Positions 26,640 to 36,708 of a DNA stretch of 64,000 nt are shown in pieces. Origin of the DNA: CAYFZO01 sp965226235 (GTDB lineage: Bacteria > Pseudomonadota > Gammaproteobacteria > Poriferisulfidales > Oxydemutatoraceae); contig OZ245335.1 of assembly GCA_965226235.1 (NCBI GenBank), forward strand, positions 1,054,001 to 1,118,000. The letters run 5' to 3'. The position numbers were made by a program, and so were the translations under genes. Under the pieces are notes generated by a model. The model was not told the DNA's origin, made no database searches, and saw only the letters and a list, made by a program, of their open reading frames with translations. Numbering within the stretch: position 1 is the stretch's first letter; every line of letters begins with the position of its first letter.

Positions 26640-27810
26640 AGTGTAACTGACCAAGACCTATCCGCAAATCACAATCCCATTCAGCCGACATATAGAATAC
26701 GTCCGCGAGTGTAACTGACCAAGACCTATCCGCAAATCACAATACGTATTACGGTGTAGGGTGAGTCGGATAAGAGTGTAACTGACCAAGACCTATCCGC
26801 AAATCACAATTGCCGAAGCTGCCTGTTGATAAATTCAGAGAGTGTAACTGACCAAGACCTATCCGCAAATCACAATGCCCGTGGGGGCCGGTCCAGTCTG
26901 CTGACAAGTGTAACTGACCAAGACCTATCCGCAAATCACAATCGTTCACCCTGCGTGGCTCATCGTACCTGTAGTGTAACTGACCAAGACCTATCCGCAA
27001 ATCACAATCAGTGGGTAGACTGGCATGAAAGGCAAAACTATAGTGTAACTGACCAAGACCTATCCGCAAATCACAATCAGCGTAACCTTGAGCCCGCGTT
27101 CGCCTCCGAGTGTAACTGACCAAGACCTATCCGCAAATCACAATAGGCAAGAGATAGACCGCCTGATCGGAGAAAGTGTAACTGACCAAGACCTATCCGC
27201 AAATCACAATCCGGATTCAAGCGAGTCTCTATCGACAAACAGTGTAACTGACCAAGACCTATCCGCAAATCACAATCCGTAGTCCCGCCAACCAATATAG
27301 ACTTGCAGTGTAACTGACCAAGACCTATCCGCAAATCACAATAGTTCGGTGATTGGTGGGCTTAGGGTGAAAAGTGTAACTGACCAAGACCTATCCGCAA
27401 ATCACAATTCAGATGGCAACTGCGAGATATGCGCAAAAGTGTAACTGACCAAGACCTATCCGCAAATCACAATCGGTGCTGACAACGCATGCCTGCCACA
27501 CGTAGTGTAACTGACCAAGACCTATCCGCAAATCACAATCTTAATGTGGTAGCAAATCATCCCTTCCCTTAGTGTAACTGACCAAGACCTATCCGCAAAT
27601 CACAATCATGGCGTGCTTTACGATCTCACGCGGATAAGTGTAACTGACCAAGACCTATCCGCAAATCACAATGAAGCTGTAACTGCTGCACTTCAGATGG
27701 CGGGATAAGTGTAACTGACCAAGACCTATCCGCAAATCACAATTCGATCTCTGTTGCCTCAACAAGCACGGTCAAGTGTAACTGACCAAGACCTATCCGC
27801 AAATCACAAC
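26640..27810 (-). CRISPR. CRISPR array, 18 repeats and 17 spacers
   Basis: Eighteen 36-bp repeats, identical except the one at 27775-27810, begin on the plus strand with AGTGTAACTGACCAAGACC and end TATCCGCAAATCACAAT. Spacer lengths from left to right are 32, 31, 30, 30, 30, 33, 31, 30, 30, 30, 30, 29, 30, 31, 30, 35 and 31. The last base of the right-most repeat is C instead of T. The strand is set to minus because only a minus-strand repeat (5' ATTGTGATTTGC...) pairs correctly with the tracrRNA. In that reading the promoter side is at the right end, next to an A/T-rich stretch, and transcription runs towards cas2. Spacer identities cannot be judged here. Confidence 0.97.
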
Positions 27811-28166
27811 CGTCTTTAGCCACGGTGTATCGACCATGAAGCCAGGCGGGACTTTATCCAAGAGTGGTTTCAATCTTTGTGTTCTTTGATGGTACATAGC
27901 CATTAAACTATTATATATTCAAAATATGTTCAAAGGATTTTTTAGTTCTTGTGCATATACATGGTCTATTGCCATTCAAATCAATGCAATTCAAAATCAG
28001 GATACGGATGATTCAATCACTCGAGAGCGAGCGCAATATACAAGGCAGGAGGATCGCGCGTTTGGCCCGAACGTGGCGGCTTTAACGGGCCAAGTCATCT
28101 GAGCGGCGGGCAGGCTGTCGACGACGAAGACAACATGAGCTGGTGCGGCCGACGTGGACTACCGGG
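27811..28166. other. A/T-rich CRISPR flank, candidate leader, then non-coding
   Basis: Bases 27890-27960 are very A/T-rich (for example ATTATATATTCAAAATATG) and would be the leader if the array is transcribed on the minus strand. On that strand TATAAT appears, but without a well-placed -35. The rest up to 28166 shows no recognisable gene. Confidence 0.4.
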
Positions 28167-28496
28167 TCAGGACCCGTACATCAATGCATCGATCCGGTCG
28201 GCGATCTTTTGTGCGGATTCTCGAAATTTCTCGACAGTCCAGCCGGCCACCTAGCCTTCGGTAACACCGTTAAGCCGAGCATGGTTGGCGAGGCGTTTGG
28301 TGAGCGAGGGATGCAGCATTAGTTCTTGCTCGGCGGCGGTGATAAAGCAGTTCCACAACATTCCCTGCAACTCTTTTTGCATGAGCATTTCAGTTCCATT
28401 TTGTTCCCACTCATTCTCACTTTTGCCAGTAAGGTGTGAGATCAAATCGAAAACTACTAAAGATCCGCCAATTTTCAGTAAAGGGATACAGTTCAT
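28167..28496 (-). pseudogene. Small unrecognised gene interrupted by an amber codon
   Basis: A frame from ATG 28496 or an internal ATG reads ...MLWNCFITAAEQELMLHPSLTKRLANHARLNGVTEG, meets TAG at 28251-28253, and continues in frame as VAGWTVEKFRESAQKIADRIDALMYGS to TGA at 28167. The text after the stop looks protein-like, so a CAG to TAG change in a single gene is likely. It follows hsdM by a few bases on the same strand, so it may have belonged to the restriction operon. I do not recognise the family. Confidence 0.35.
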
Positions 28497-28509
28497 CCAA
28501 ATACCTAAC

Positions 28510-29991
28510 CTACCGCAAACCAGAAAGCACCTCGCGAAAACTGTTGAGACCAGCTTCAAGGTTCTCAATGATCTCTTCGGCAAGATCGTTAGGCTCGGGC
28601 AGGTTGTCCAGATCGGTCAGGTTCTTGTCCTTGAGCCAGAAGATGTCCAGGCTGGTCTTGCCGCGCGCGCTGATCTCCTCGTAGCTGTAGCTGCGCCAAC
28701 GGCCTTCCGGTGCGTCCTTTTCGTCATAGGTCGCCTTGCGCTGATGTCGGTTCTGCGGGTTGTAGCAGTTGATGAAGTCCGACAGATCCTCGAAGCGCAT
28801 CGGCTTCTTCTTCAGCGTATGGTGAATGTTGGTGCGGTAGTCGTAGTACCAGACCTGCTTTGTCCAGGGATTCGGGTTGGCTTCGTGGTTGTCGAAGAAG
28901 ATCACATTGGCCTTGACTCCTTGCGCGTAAAACACGCCGGTCGGCAAGCGTAGGATGGTGTGCAGGTCCGTGTTGTCCAGCAGCTTCTTGCGGATCGTTT
29001 CACCGGCACCGCCTTCAAACAGCACGTTGTCGGGAACGACGACGGCAGCGCGGCCAGTGGTCTTGAGCAGCGTGCGGATGTGCTGCACGAAATTTAGCTG
29101 CTTGTTCGAGGTCGTCGCCCAGAAATCCTGCCGGTTATAGGTCAGGTCGTCGGTTTCCTGCTCGCCTTCCTCGTTCGTGAAGCTCATGGAGCTTTTCTTG
29201 CCGAAGGGCGGGTTCGCCAGCACATAGTCAAAGCGCCTTCCGGCATCGGCCACGAGCGAATCGTTTGGCAATATGGGCACGCCGCCGTCGATCTCGCCGA
29301 TGTTGTGCAGGAACATGTTCATCAGACACAGACGGCGTGTATTGGCGACGATCTCGTTGCCGTGAAACGCCTTGTGCTTCAGGAACGCCTTCTGCTTCTT
29401 GTCTAGGTTGAAGTTGTCCGGGTTGGTCATGAAGTCGTAGGCGGCGAGAAAGAAACCGCCCGTACCGCAGGCCGGGTCGGCGATGAGCGTACCCGGTTCG
29501 GGCCGTACGCATTCGACCATGGCGCGGATGAGAGCGCGGGGCGTGAAATACTGGCCGGCACCTGATTTGGTGTCTTCGGCATTCCGCTCCAGCAGGCCTT
29601 CGTAGATGTCGCCCTTGATATCCGCGCCCATGGTGACCCACTCTGTGTCGTCCACCATGTCGATGAGGCGGAACAGCTTTGCCGGGTCTTGAATCTTGTT
29701 CTGGGCCTTGGTGAAGATATGGCCCAGCATGTCCTTCTTCGTACCGAGTTCACGCAGCAGAGCGATATAGTGGTTTTCGAGCTCCGCACCCCGCCTTGCT
29801 TTCAGGGTCTGCCAGTTGAATTTGGCTGGGATACCGACATCGCGGTTGTACGGGGGGTTGGCGTACTCGCCGGCCATCTTGAGGAAGATCAGATAGGTGA
29901 GTTGCTCCAGGTAGTCGCCATAGCTCACCCCGTCATCGCGCAGGGTGGTGCAGAAGCTCCAGACTTTGGAGACGATGGGAGCGGTGTTCAT
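28510..29991 (-). CDS. hsdM: Type I restriction-modification methyltransferase subunit HsdM
   Basis: HsdM methylates adenine at sites chosen by HsdS. The 493-residue protein has an N-terminal helical domain (VSYGDYLEQLTYLIFLKMA), the SAM motif ADPACGTGGFFLAAYD and the catalytic NPPFGKKSS. The frame is intact. Its ATG overlaps the end of the upstream ATPase gene by 4 bases. Because hsdS is broken, it probably has no specificity partner encoded here. Confidence 0.95.
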   Translation of the reverse strand: MNTAPIVSKVWSFCTTLRDDGVSYGDYLEQLTYLIFLKMAGEYANPPYNRDVGIPAKFNWQTLKARRGAELENHYIALLRELGTKKDMLGHIFTKAQNKIQDPAKLFRLIDMVDDTEWVTMGADIKGDIYEGLLERNAEDTKSGAGQYFTPRALIRAMVECVRPEPGTLIADPACGTGGFFLAAYDFMTNPDNFNLDKKQKAFLKHKAFHGNEIVANTRRLCLMNMFLHNIGEIDGGVPILPNDSLVADAGRRFDYVLANPPFGKKSSMSFTNEEGEQETDDLTYNRQDFWATTSNKQLNFVQHIRTLLKTTGRAAVVVPDNVLFEGGAGETIRKKLLDNTDLHTILRLPTGVFYAQGVKANVIFFDNHEANPNPWTKQVWYYDYRTNIHHTLKKKPMRFEDLSDFINCYNPQNRHQRKATYDEKDAPEGRWRSYSYEEISARGKTSLDIFWLKDKNLTDLDNLPEPNDLAEEIIENLEAGLNSFREVLSGLR

Positions 29992-31607
29992 GCGGAGGTG
30001 TTCTTCCCTTTGATCTGTTCAGCGAACGCCTCGCCTTGAGCGGTTCGGCGATAGCGCTGGTTTCGGCTATGCGGCTTGTCGGGGAGAGTCATTTCAACCA
30101 GTTCGGCCACAAGGGCGGGCCGCAAATAGACCGTGGCGAAGTGGCCGCGATGTTTCAGTTGCAGTGCCATTTGCAGTTCTACCCGGCTCATCTCTCCGGT
30201 GAGCGCAACTACCAGTTGCTCGACATGTGCGGTAACTTGGTCGGTCACTGGATCGGTCATTTGTGCGGTATACCGAATATCATCCTGCTTTATCAAATAC
30301 TTATCTTGTGCGGCAACTTGGTCGGTCTCATGCTCGGTCGCCACGTTGGCCGCCCGCTCGTGCACCGGCAGCCGAACCAGAAACCAGGTTCGGTCCTCGT
30401 CGCTCTCGAAGACCGGCTCCGGGGAGCCGTTCTGCTGCATGGCTCGCAGAATCTTGGGGACCCCGGTTGACCTGCCCTCGGCCAACTCGAGTTCCTTGAG
30501 AAACTCTCCAATTCGACGATTGCGGTAGCGGCGGCTGACGGCTTGCCCGTTCTTGAAATCTTCCATGCGGATCGATCGGTCGGCGCCCGGAAAGCTCAAG
30601 ACCACCAGTTCTTCAGAGGTGATGTGCACTTCGACAGGTTCACGTTCTTCATATGAGCGGTGGTAGATCGCATTCACCAGTGCCTCTTCGATGGCACCAA
30701 TGGGAAAGTTCCAGAATCGCTCCGCTTCGGGCTTGTGTGGATGCTTGACGACCGTTTCCTTCAGGTGGTTCCGTCCGATGTAGCTGATCGCCTCGCTGAG
30801 GATGATCGACAGGGGGCCGCGAAACTCCTTCTCCTCGAAATGGTCTCCGCCAGGGCCATCCGGAAACCAAACAACATCAATCTGAGTTGCCGGAAAGAAG
30901 TCGTGCGGGCGGTCGTTAAAAAACAGCAAGCCGACGTTCTTGGGGAACATCGCTTCGGGAGGACCGCCGACGATGTTCATGCGTTGACCCAGGCTCTCAA
31001 TCGGGAGATCGACCGCCTCAGAGGCGAGGTCGCTGCCGATGTCGCGCAGGAATTCCTGGATAAGCCGATGCGAAAGGTCATCAAGCGAAGCCGTCTGGCG
31101 ATACCTGTCATCAAAGGGCACGGTGGCGGCCAGGCTGAGCAACTCGCGTTCATCACGGCCTCTCGCACGGACCGTGCTTGTGTGTTTGCGAACGAAGTAT
31201 GCCCACTCCGAGCGCCCCTTGGTGAGATTTACTCTGGCTTTGTAAGGACGGGTTTCACCGCCAGGTGCCCAGAGCACGAGTATGGTTCTGCCATCAATAT
31301 CGTAGGTCCCCGTAAGCGGGTGGTAATAGGGCTGTATGGCCGAATTGCCCAGACTCAGCAGTTCCTTCTGGATCGCATCGATGGAATCCGGAGGAATGCC
31401 CTTGGGCGGCAGTACTGGGCGGCCGTCGCGCTCCTCGACCCCCAATACGACGTAACCGCCGCCCAGATTGTGGAAGTCGTTGGCGAAGGCGCAGATGGTG
31501 TACAACACACTCTGCGGATTCCAACCAGCCTTGTACTCGATGCGCTCGCCTTCAATGGTGCGCTGGCGAAGCAGGCGGTTGATGTTGATGGGAAGTTTGC
31601 CGGTCAT
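29988..31607 (-). CDS. AlbA/Schlafen-like ATP-binding protein in the type I RM operon
   Basis: This 539-residue protein resembles the group often labelled RecG-like or putative DNA-binding ATPase. The N-terminal AlbA_2/Schlafen-type domain shows RIEYKAGWNP and GGGYVVLGVEE (about residues 15-65). A GHKL-type ATPase C-terminal domain follows, with IGAIEEALVNAIYHRSY near 290-310 and EGRSTGVPKI. It ends in a winged-helix-like part with repeated TDQV words (TEHETDQVAAQ, DPVTDQVTAHVEQ). It overlaps hsdM and hsdS by 4 bases each. Proteins of this kind recur in type I loci and may modulate restriction; the role is unproven. Confidence 0.8.
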   Translation of the reverse strand: MTGKLPININRLLRQRTIEGERIEYKAGWNPQSVLYTICAFANDFHNLGGGYVVLGVEERDGRPVLPPKGIPPDSIDAIQKELLSLGNSAIQPYYHPLTGTYDIDGRTILVLWAPGGETRPYKARVNLTKGRSEWAYFVRKHTSTVRARGRDERELLSLAATVPFDDRYRQTASLDDLSHRLIQEFLRDIGSDLASEAVDLPIESLGQRMNIVGGPPEAMFPKNVGLLFFNDRPHDFFPATQIDVVWFPDGPGGDHFEEKEFRGPLSIILSEAISYIGRNHLKETVVKHPHKPEAERFWNFPIGAIEEALVNAIYHRSYEEREPVEVHITSEELVVLSFPGADRSIRMEDFKNGQAVSRRYRNRRIGEFLKELELAEGRSTGVPKILRAMQQNGSPEPVFESDEDRTWFLVRLPVHERAANVATEHETDQVAAQDKYLIKQDDIRYTAQMTDPVTDQVTAHVEQLVVALTGEMSRVELQMALQLKHRGHFATVYLRPALVAELVEMTLPDKPHSRNQRYRRTAQGEAFAEQIKGKNTSA

Positions 31608-33163
31608 GCTGCCATCTTTTTCTTCTTTGTTTTCTTGGCGTGGTTGTTCTTCACCGCCTGCTCTCTTACGGCCCTGATTCGGTCCAGAAGAGCCGAGGCC
31701 GGTTCGTCGTGCGGGTCCTGCGCGACGAGTTGACCGGAGAAGGCTTTCTTGAGAATCGACTGGCGCAGTGTCTCCGCCTGCTTTTGGCCGAGTCTATCTC
31801 TCGCTCCTGCCACTCAATCGCAACGCGAATCGCTCCTCTAACAGGCGGACAATTTCTTGCTGTTCGGCCAGAGAGCAAAGAGGAAGCGCGATCTGGGCAA
31901 ACTTGAATGCACTCAAGTGGTTGATCCCCACGCCGCCGGCAACTTGAGCAAATTTCCCGCTTACATAGAAGAAGCGATACAACCAAAGCAGATAAACCGC
32001 ATAGGCACGACAATGTGGTTGATGCCTATAACGGTGTTTTGAAAGCAGCAATTCTGGATCTGATCGTTCCAAATCGCTGGCTTTCCGACTTGCGCTGCGC
32101 TTCCAGATGCTTCGGACAGCACCAAATCACCCTTTCTCAAACGGTATGCGCTTAGTTCGTGAGGCAGGAAATCCATGTCGAGAATGTCGTCCAAATCCAA
32201 ACCTTGTTCCGTAATGTTCGCAGCTCGGATGTACTTCGTGGGGTAATCCTTCGACCTGTTCTTTGGAGAACGTTGTCGACCGAGTTGGACGATTCCTACA
32301 GACTCGGCGGTCAACCATAGCCAACCACTCGGCAGTGATTCTAGGTGGGTAATCTCCTCTTCTGCCATCGTTAAAACTGACTTGGGCATTCTTGGCCGTA
32401 CCGGCTTCTTGCCTGACTTACTGCCTTCCTCCCATGCCTTGACGGCGGTCTCCCACTCTTTGAGTTGCCGATCGTAGCGCGCCGCCCGCTCCTGTTTGAT
32501 GCGGGCGAGCAACTGCTCAGGCATCTCAAGCTTGTCTTTGTTCCCTTCGCGCCACTGGGCCGTGAGCTTGCCTTCGAAGGCGTGCTTGAGCACGGCTTGG
32601 CGGTAGACATTGAGCTGTCGCCCGCGCCGTCTTCAGGCTCTCGACGCCTTTGTCCAGTTCGGAAAATAATTCCTCGATCTTGGCGACGATGCGGCGTTGT
32701 TCAGGTAGCGGAGGCACCGGAATTCAAAGTGGAGAGCCAGATAGGGGGTCGGGACCCGCTGACCAACCGCGCCAGTTTGATATTGTGCCCGGCGTCCCTA
32801 CGAAACGACTCCGACGATGCTTCTACAAAGAAAGACGTATTGGGCGCTTATCCCTCGCAATGAGGGTCTCAACCACGGCCAATTCATCTTGATCCGAAAG
32901 CCAACTCGTTCTTCAGAGGCGGAACGACCGCTCCCATCTTGCCGTTTTCCATGCACGGTGTGATCTTCGCAAAGAGTACATATCTCGGAAACCGTTAGCC
33001 CTTCTTCACCTCCTCAAAGCTTCGTGCTGACTTTCCTTGGACGCCTGAAGGGGAGACTCGCAAGAACGGTTGAATGACACCATTGTTGATGGCGACTGAC
33101 TCGCCCGTGGATTCACGATTCTGCGCTTCAAGTCAGGGCGAGCTCCCAGCTATTAGGAATCAT
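31604..33163 (-). pseudogene. hsdS: Type I specificity subunit HsdS, multiply frameshifted
   Basis: Pieces of HsdS can be read in order but in different frames. From the start: MIPNSWELALT near 33163; target domain 1 text with QPFLRVSPSGVQGKSARSFEEV and LFAKITPCMENGKMGAVV between about 33120 and 32900; PLPEQRRIVAKIEELFSELDKGVESLKTA at 32717-32620; AVLKHAFEGKLTAQWREGN and target domain 2 from 32593; SLAEQQEIVRLLEERFA near 31850; and ETLRQSILKKAFSGQLVAQDP to the stop at 31604. At least four frame changes and several stops separate them. The gene cannot give a working specificity subunit. Confidence 0.85.
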
Positions 33164-33188
33164 GGATTCGCTTGGGGTTCGCCGGTCA

Positions 33189-35966
33189 CTATGCCGCCAA
33201 TGCCTCATTCAATTCATCAATCACATCATCCATTCGATCGCCGAAAAGCTTGTACATCTGCCCCATGCCGCCTTTGCCATCGAACGGGGCCATCTCCAGA
33301 TCGTCTCGCTCCAGATGAAAGGAGTCGACGATGTGGTCACGGATCATGCGCAGCCAGTCCATCTGCTCCTCGTTGAACTTCTCGCCGCTGCCGCTGTGGC
33401 GCGTCATGATCCAATTCTGAAAATTGCGGCGCACGGTTTCCGAATACGGAGACAGCGTCGCGTCGATACCGCAGACCCGGCGAATCAACGCCACCAGCGC
33501 GGTCAGTTCACTGGCCGGTTGGCTGCCCTTGTATTCATCCAGCAAGGAGTATGCCTGCCAGACCCGCAAAGGGGCCAGTCGGGGTTGGTCGCTCTTGAGC
33601 TTGTCGAATACCTCGCGGATCATGGCGTAGGTCAGCTCACGGCGGCGGTGCGGTTGGGCGTAGAAGATGGTCAGGGCTTCGATCTTCGTCTCGATTGGCT
33701 TCCAAATACTGGCGGAAATCCTGTGCCATGGCTTCGGCATTCTCGTGTGCGTCGCCTTCCCATTCGGCGCGCAGCACCGAATCCAGGCTGTCATGGTCGA
33801 TGGTCTGTTCCTTGTCGCGGCGAATCGAGTCGATCAACTCGATCAGTTCGCCGTTGAACACGCCGGCCGCATCTCGCCTAGCTGCAATTCCTGAGCCTTG
33901 TCGCTCGTGGCCGGTGACGGCTCGGCACCGTCGGGCACGGGCTCGGTATCACGCGCCTTCTCCTGAATGCGGTCAGGGTCAATGGCGGCCAGCAGATTGC
34001 CGACGATATTGGTGAGTTCGAGGCCGCCGGCTTGCTCCTTGATTCGCTCCCGCTCAGTGGAATCGAGTTGTTGATTGAGCCGGGCAAGGCGTCCGGCGAG
34101 AGAACTCACCGTGTCTTCATCGCGCGCACCCATCATCACGCCCATGGCGAGGTCCCGGAGTGGCACGGCGGGCTTGGTGATGAGCGGTTGGCTGGCGGTC
34201 TTGAGCGATTTCGTGACACCGACGGCATCCACGATCACGTAGTGGGTCTTGCCGCTGACGGCGGAGGGCGAGACCTTCTTGAGATCGTCGTGGTCGAGGG
34301 TGCGGGAGCCACGACCCTTCATCTGCTCGAAATAGTTGCGGCTCCTCACGTTGCGCATGAAAAGCAGGCATTCGAGCGGTCTGACGTCGGTGCCGGTGGC
34401 GATCATATCCACGGTCACAGCGATGCGCGGGTAGTAGTCGTTGCGGAACTGGGCGAGGACAGATTTCGGGTCTTCTTCGGTTTTGTAGGTGATCTTCTTG
34501 CAGAACGCGTTGCCTTCGGCGAATTCCTCGCGCACGGTCTGAATGATGTCGTCGGCGTGGCTGTCGGTCTTGGCGAAAACGAGCGTCTTCGGAACTTCGG
34601 CGCGGCCCGGAAATATCTCAGACAGTGTGTCTCGAAAGGTGCAGACGACGGTGCGGATCTGGTCGGGGTTGACGACGGAATGGTCCAGTTCACTGGCGGT
34701 ATAGACGACGTCCTCGTCCTGAATTTCCCAGCGCTTGCGGCGCGTCAGACGCTCGCGCTTCTCGACCTGCTGGTGCGCCCTGAGTTGACCGCCGCGCTGC
34801 GTCCTTACCGTGTCGATGGCGTAGATTTCGTTGCCAACGTTGACGCCGTCGGCGACGGCTTGCTCATGGTCGTATTCGCTGACGACGTTCTTCTTGAAGA
34901 ACCCATAGGTGCGGTTATCCGGCGTGGCGGTCAGGCCGATGAGATAGGCGTCGAAATATTCCAGGACTTGACGCCAGAGGTTGTAAATCGAGCGGTGACA
35001 TTCGTCGATGATGATGAAATCGAAAAACTCGGGTGGAATCTTACCGTTATAGGCAACCGGCATCGGTTCTTTGGGCTTAACCATTTCCGCCGGGTTGATC
35101 TGCTCGGCGGCTTCGTCCAGCTCCTGATCCTTCAGCAGCGAGTACATCCGCTGGATGGTGCTGATGCAGACCTGACTGTCCTTGGCGACGGAGGACGATT
35201 TGAGGCGCTGGACGTTGTACAGCTCGGTGAATTTCCGGTTGTCGTCACTGGGCACGTAGGCCATGAATTCCTGCTCGGCCTGTTCGCCCAGATTCCTGGT
35301 GTCTACGAGAAAGAGGACGCGCTTGGCGTCAACGTGCTTGAGCAACCGGTAGATCGAGGTAATAGCAGTATAGGTCTTGCCAGAGCCAGTGGCCATCTGA
35401 ATGAGGGCACGCGGGCGGTCCTCTTTGAAGGATGCTTCGAGCTTCTCAATGGCGTTGACTTGGCACGCTCTCAATCCGGTGGGGTCTAAACTCGGTAGCG
35501 CCTGGAGCCGCTCACGAAGCGAGACCGACTGGGTGAGCCAGGCCTGTATCGTCTCTGGCCGAGGGAAGTTAAACACCTCTCGGGAGCGGGGTTTCGGGTC
35601 GCGTCCGTCGGTGAAACGGGTGAGTGCCCCGGTGCTTTCGTAAACGAATGACAGCGGCGCGCTATTGCTCACCCACTTGAGTTTTGCGGACGCGTAACGC
35701 CCGGACTGCTCCTCGACCGTCGTGAGCTTATGGCCCCAATGTTCCGGCTTGGCCTCGACCACGCCGACAGGCTTCTGGTCGATGAAGAGAACGTAGTCGG
35801 CAGGGCCGACATCCGTTTGATACTCACGGACGGCGATACCGCTACCTGAGGAAAAATTGATCTCCTCCCTGTCCTGAACGAACCAGTTTGCCTGCGACAG
35901 CATCTTGTCGATAATGTCGCGTGCCTTCTGTTCGGATGTCTGGTTGGCACTTGACATTCGGTTCAC
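33189..35966 (-). pseudogene. hsdR: Type I restriction endonuclease HsdR (EcoEI-like), two frameshifts
   Basis: HsdR is the translocase-nuclease subunit. The first 700 residues are open: nuclease motif VGVVEAKPEHWG, Walker A MATGSGKTYTA, DEAH-type IIIDECHRS, LIGLTATP, and helicase motif QMKGRGSR. Near 33865 the frame shifts; the next part reads VFNGELIELIDSIRRDKEQ in a second frame. Near 33697 one extra base returns to a third frame, reading IEALTIFYAQPHRRRELTY to MDDVIDELNEALAA at 33189. Each lesion is one base, so sequencing error cannot be excluded, but the neighbouring hsdS is clearly decayed. Confidence 0.85.
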
Positions 35967-36343
35967 TCGTTTTTACTTTTGGCCCATAGTTTGCGAAAGA
36001 GCTCCCCACAGCAACACCTTACACTGGCCCATATGGGGGGGAGGCGCACATGAATTCACGAAGGACCTGGACCGCAGGCCTGTTCTGCGCTTGGTAGACG
36101 TGTTGAAGGCGATTGCAGAGATCGTACTGCACTTTAATGCATAAATTGGTGTTTTTTTCATTTCGGCGAGTATAGCCAATGGCTGGATGTTTGTGGAGTG
36201 AATAATGTAGACGGCACCTCCTTCGGGCTTCCATGACGCAGTGGATGTGACGTTGCCATACCATAACAAGGCAAAGCAGAGAACCGGTTACAGCTACGCC
36301 AACATTTCGTTGTGAATTTCAAGGATTCGTTCTGCTCTTTCAC
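35967..36343. other. Non-coding stretch between hsdR and the IS element
   Basis: This 377-base stretch holds the hsdR upstream region and then sequence of uncertain origin up to the IS. Short frames exist on both strands but none is recognisable. The plus-strand text near 36245-36310 (TLPYHNKAKQRTGYSYANIS) could be a protein remnant, perhaps of an older mobile element. Confidence 0.35.
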
Positions 36344-36411
36344 TGATACGGCCTGAGTATACCCGACACTTTTCATGGTAGATAATGTAACGTAACTATG
36401 AGAGGTAAACG

Positions 36412-36708
36412 ATGGGCAAAGGCATTCGATACACGGATGAATTTAAGCAGGAAGCGGTTAATCAGGTAGTGGTTTATGGCTATCGCGTTCTTGATGTTTG
36501 TGAGCGATTGGGCATATCCAATAAAAGTCTTTACGACTGGATCAAGAAGTTCAGTAAACCACCTCAACAATGTCAGGCCGAAGCCGACCTCCGCGCTGAG
36601 AATGCGCGCCTCAAACGCGAGCTAAAGCGCGCTCACCAAGAGAGGGACATATTAAAGGAGGCCGCAGTGTTCTTTGCCGGCGAGTCAAAGAACGCTACCC
36701 GTTCATAA
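36412..36708 (+). CDS. IS3-family transposase OrfA
   Basis: The 98-residue product has a helix-turn-helix (TDEFKQEAVNQVVVYGYRVLDVCERLGISNKSLYDWIKK region) and a C-terminal leucine-zipper-like segment (ENARLKRELKRAHQERDILKEA), standard for IS3 OrfA. Near its end, TCAAAGAAC marks where a -1 frameshift would join orfB. Confidence 0.9.
   Translation: MGKGIRYTDEFKQEAVNQVVVYGYRVLDVCERLGISNKSLYDWIKKFSKPPQQCQAEADLRAENARLKRELKRAHQERDILKEAAVFFAGESKNATRS

Noticed and set aside
26749..27334. Long open frames through the CRISPR array with repeating words such as SVTDQDLSANHN
   Set aside because: They are translations of the repeats themselves and exist only because repeat plus spacer is often 66 bases, a multiple of three.
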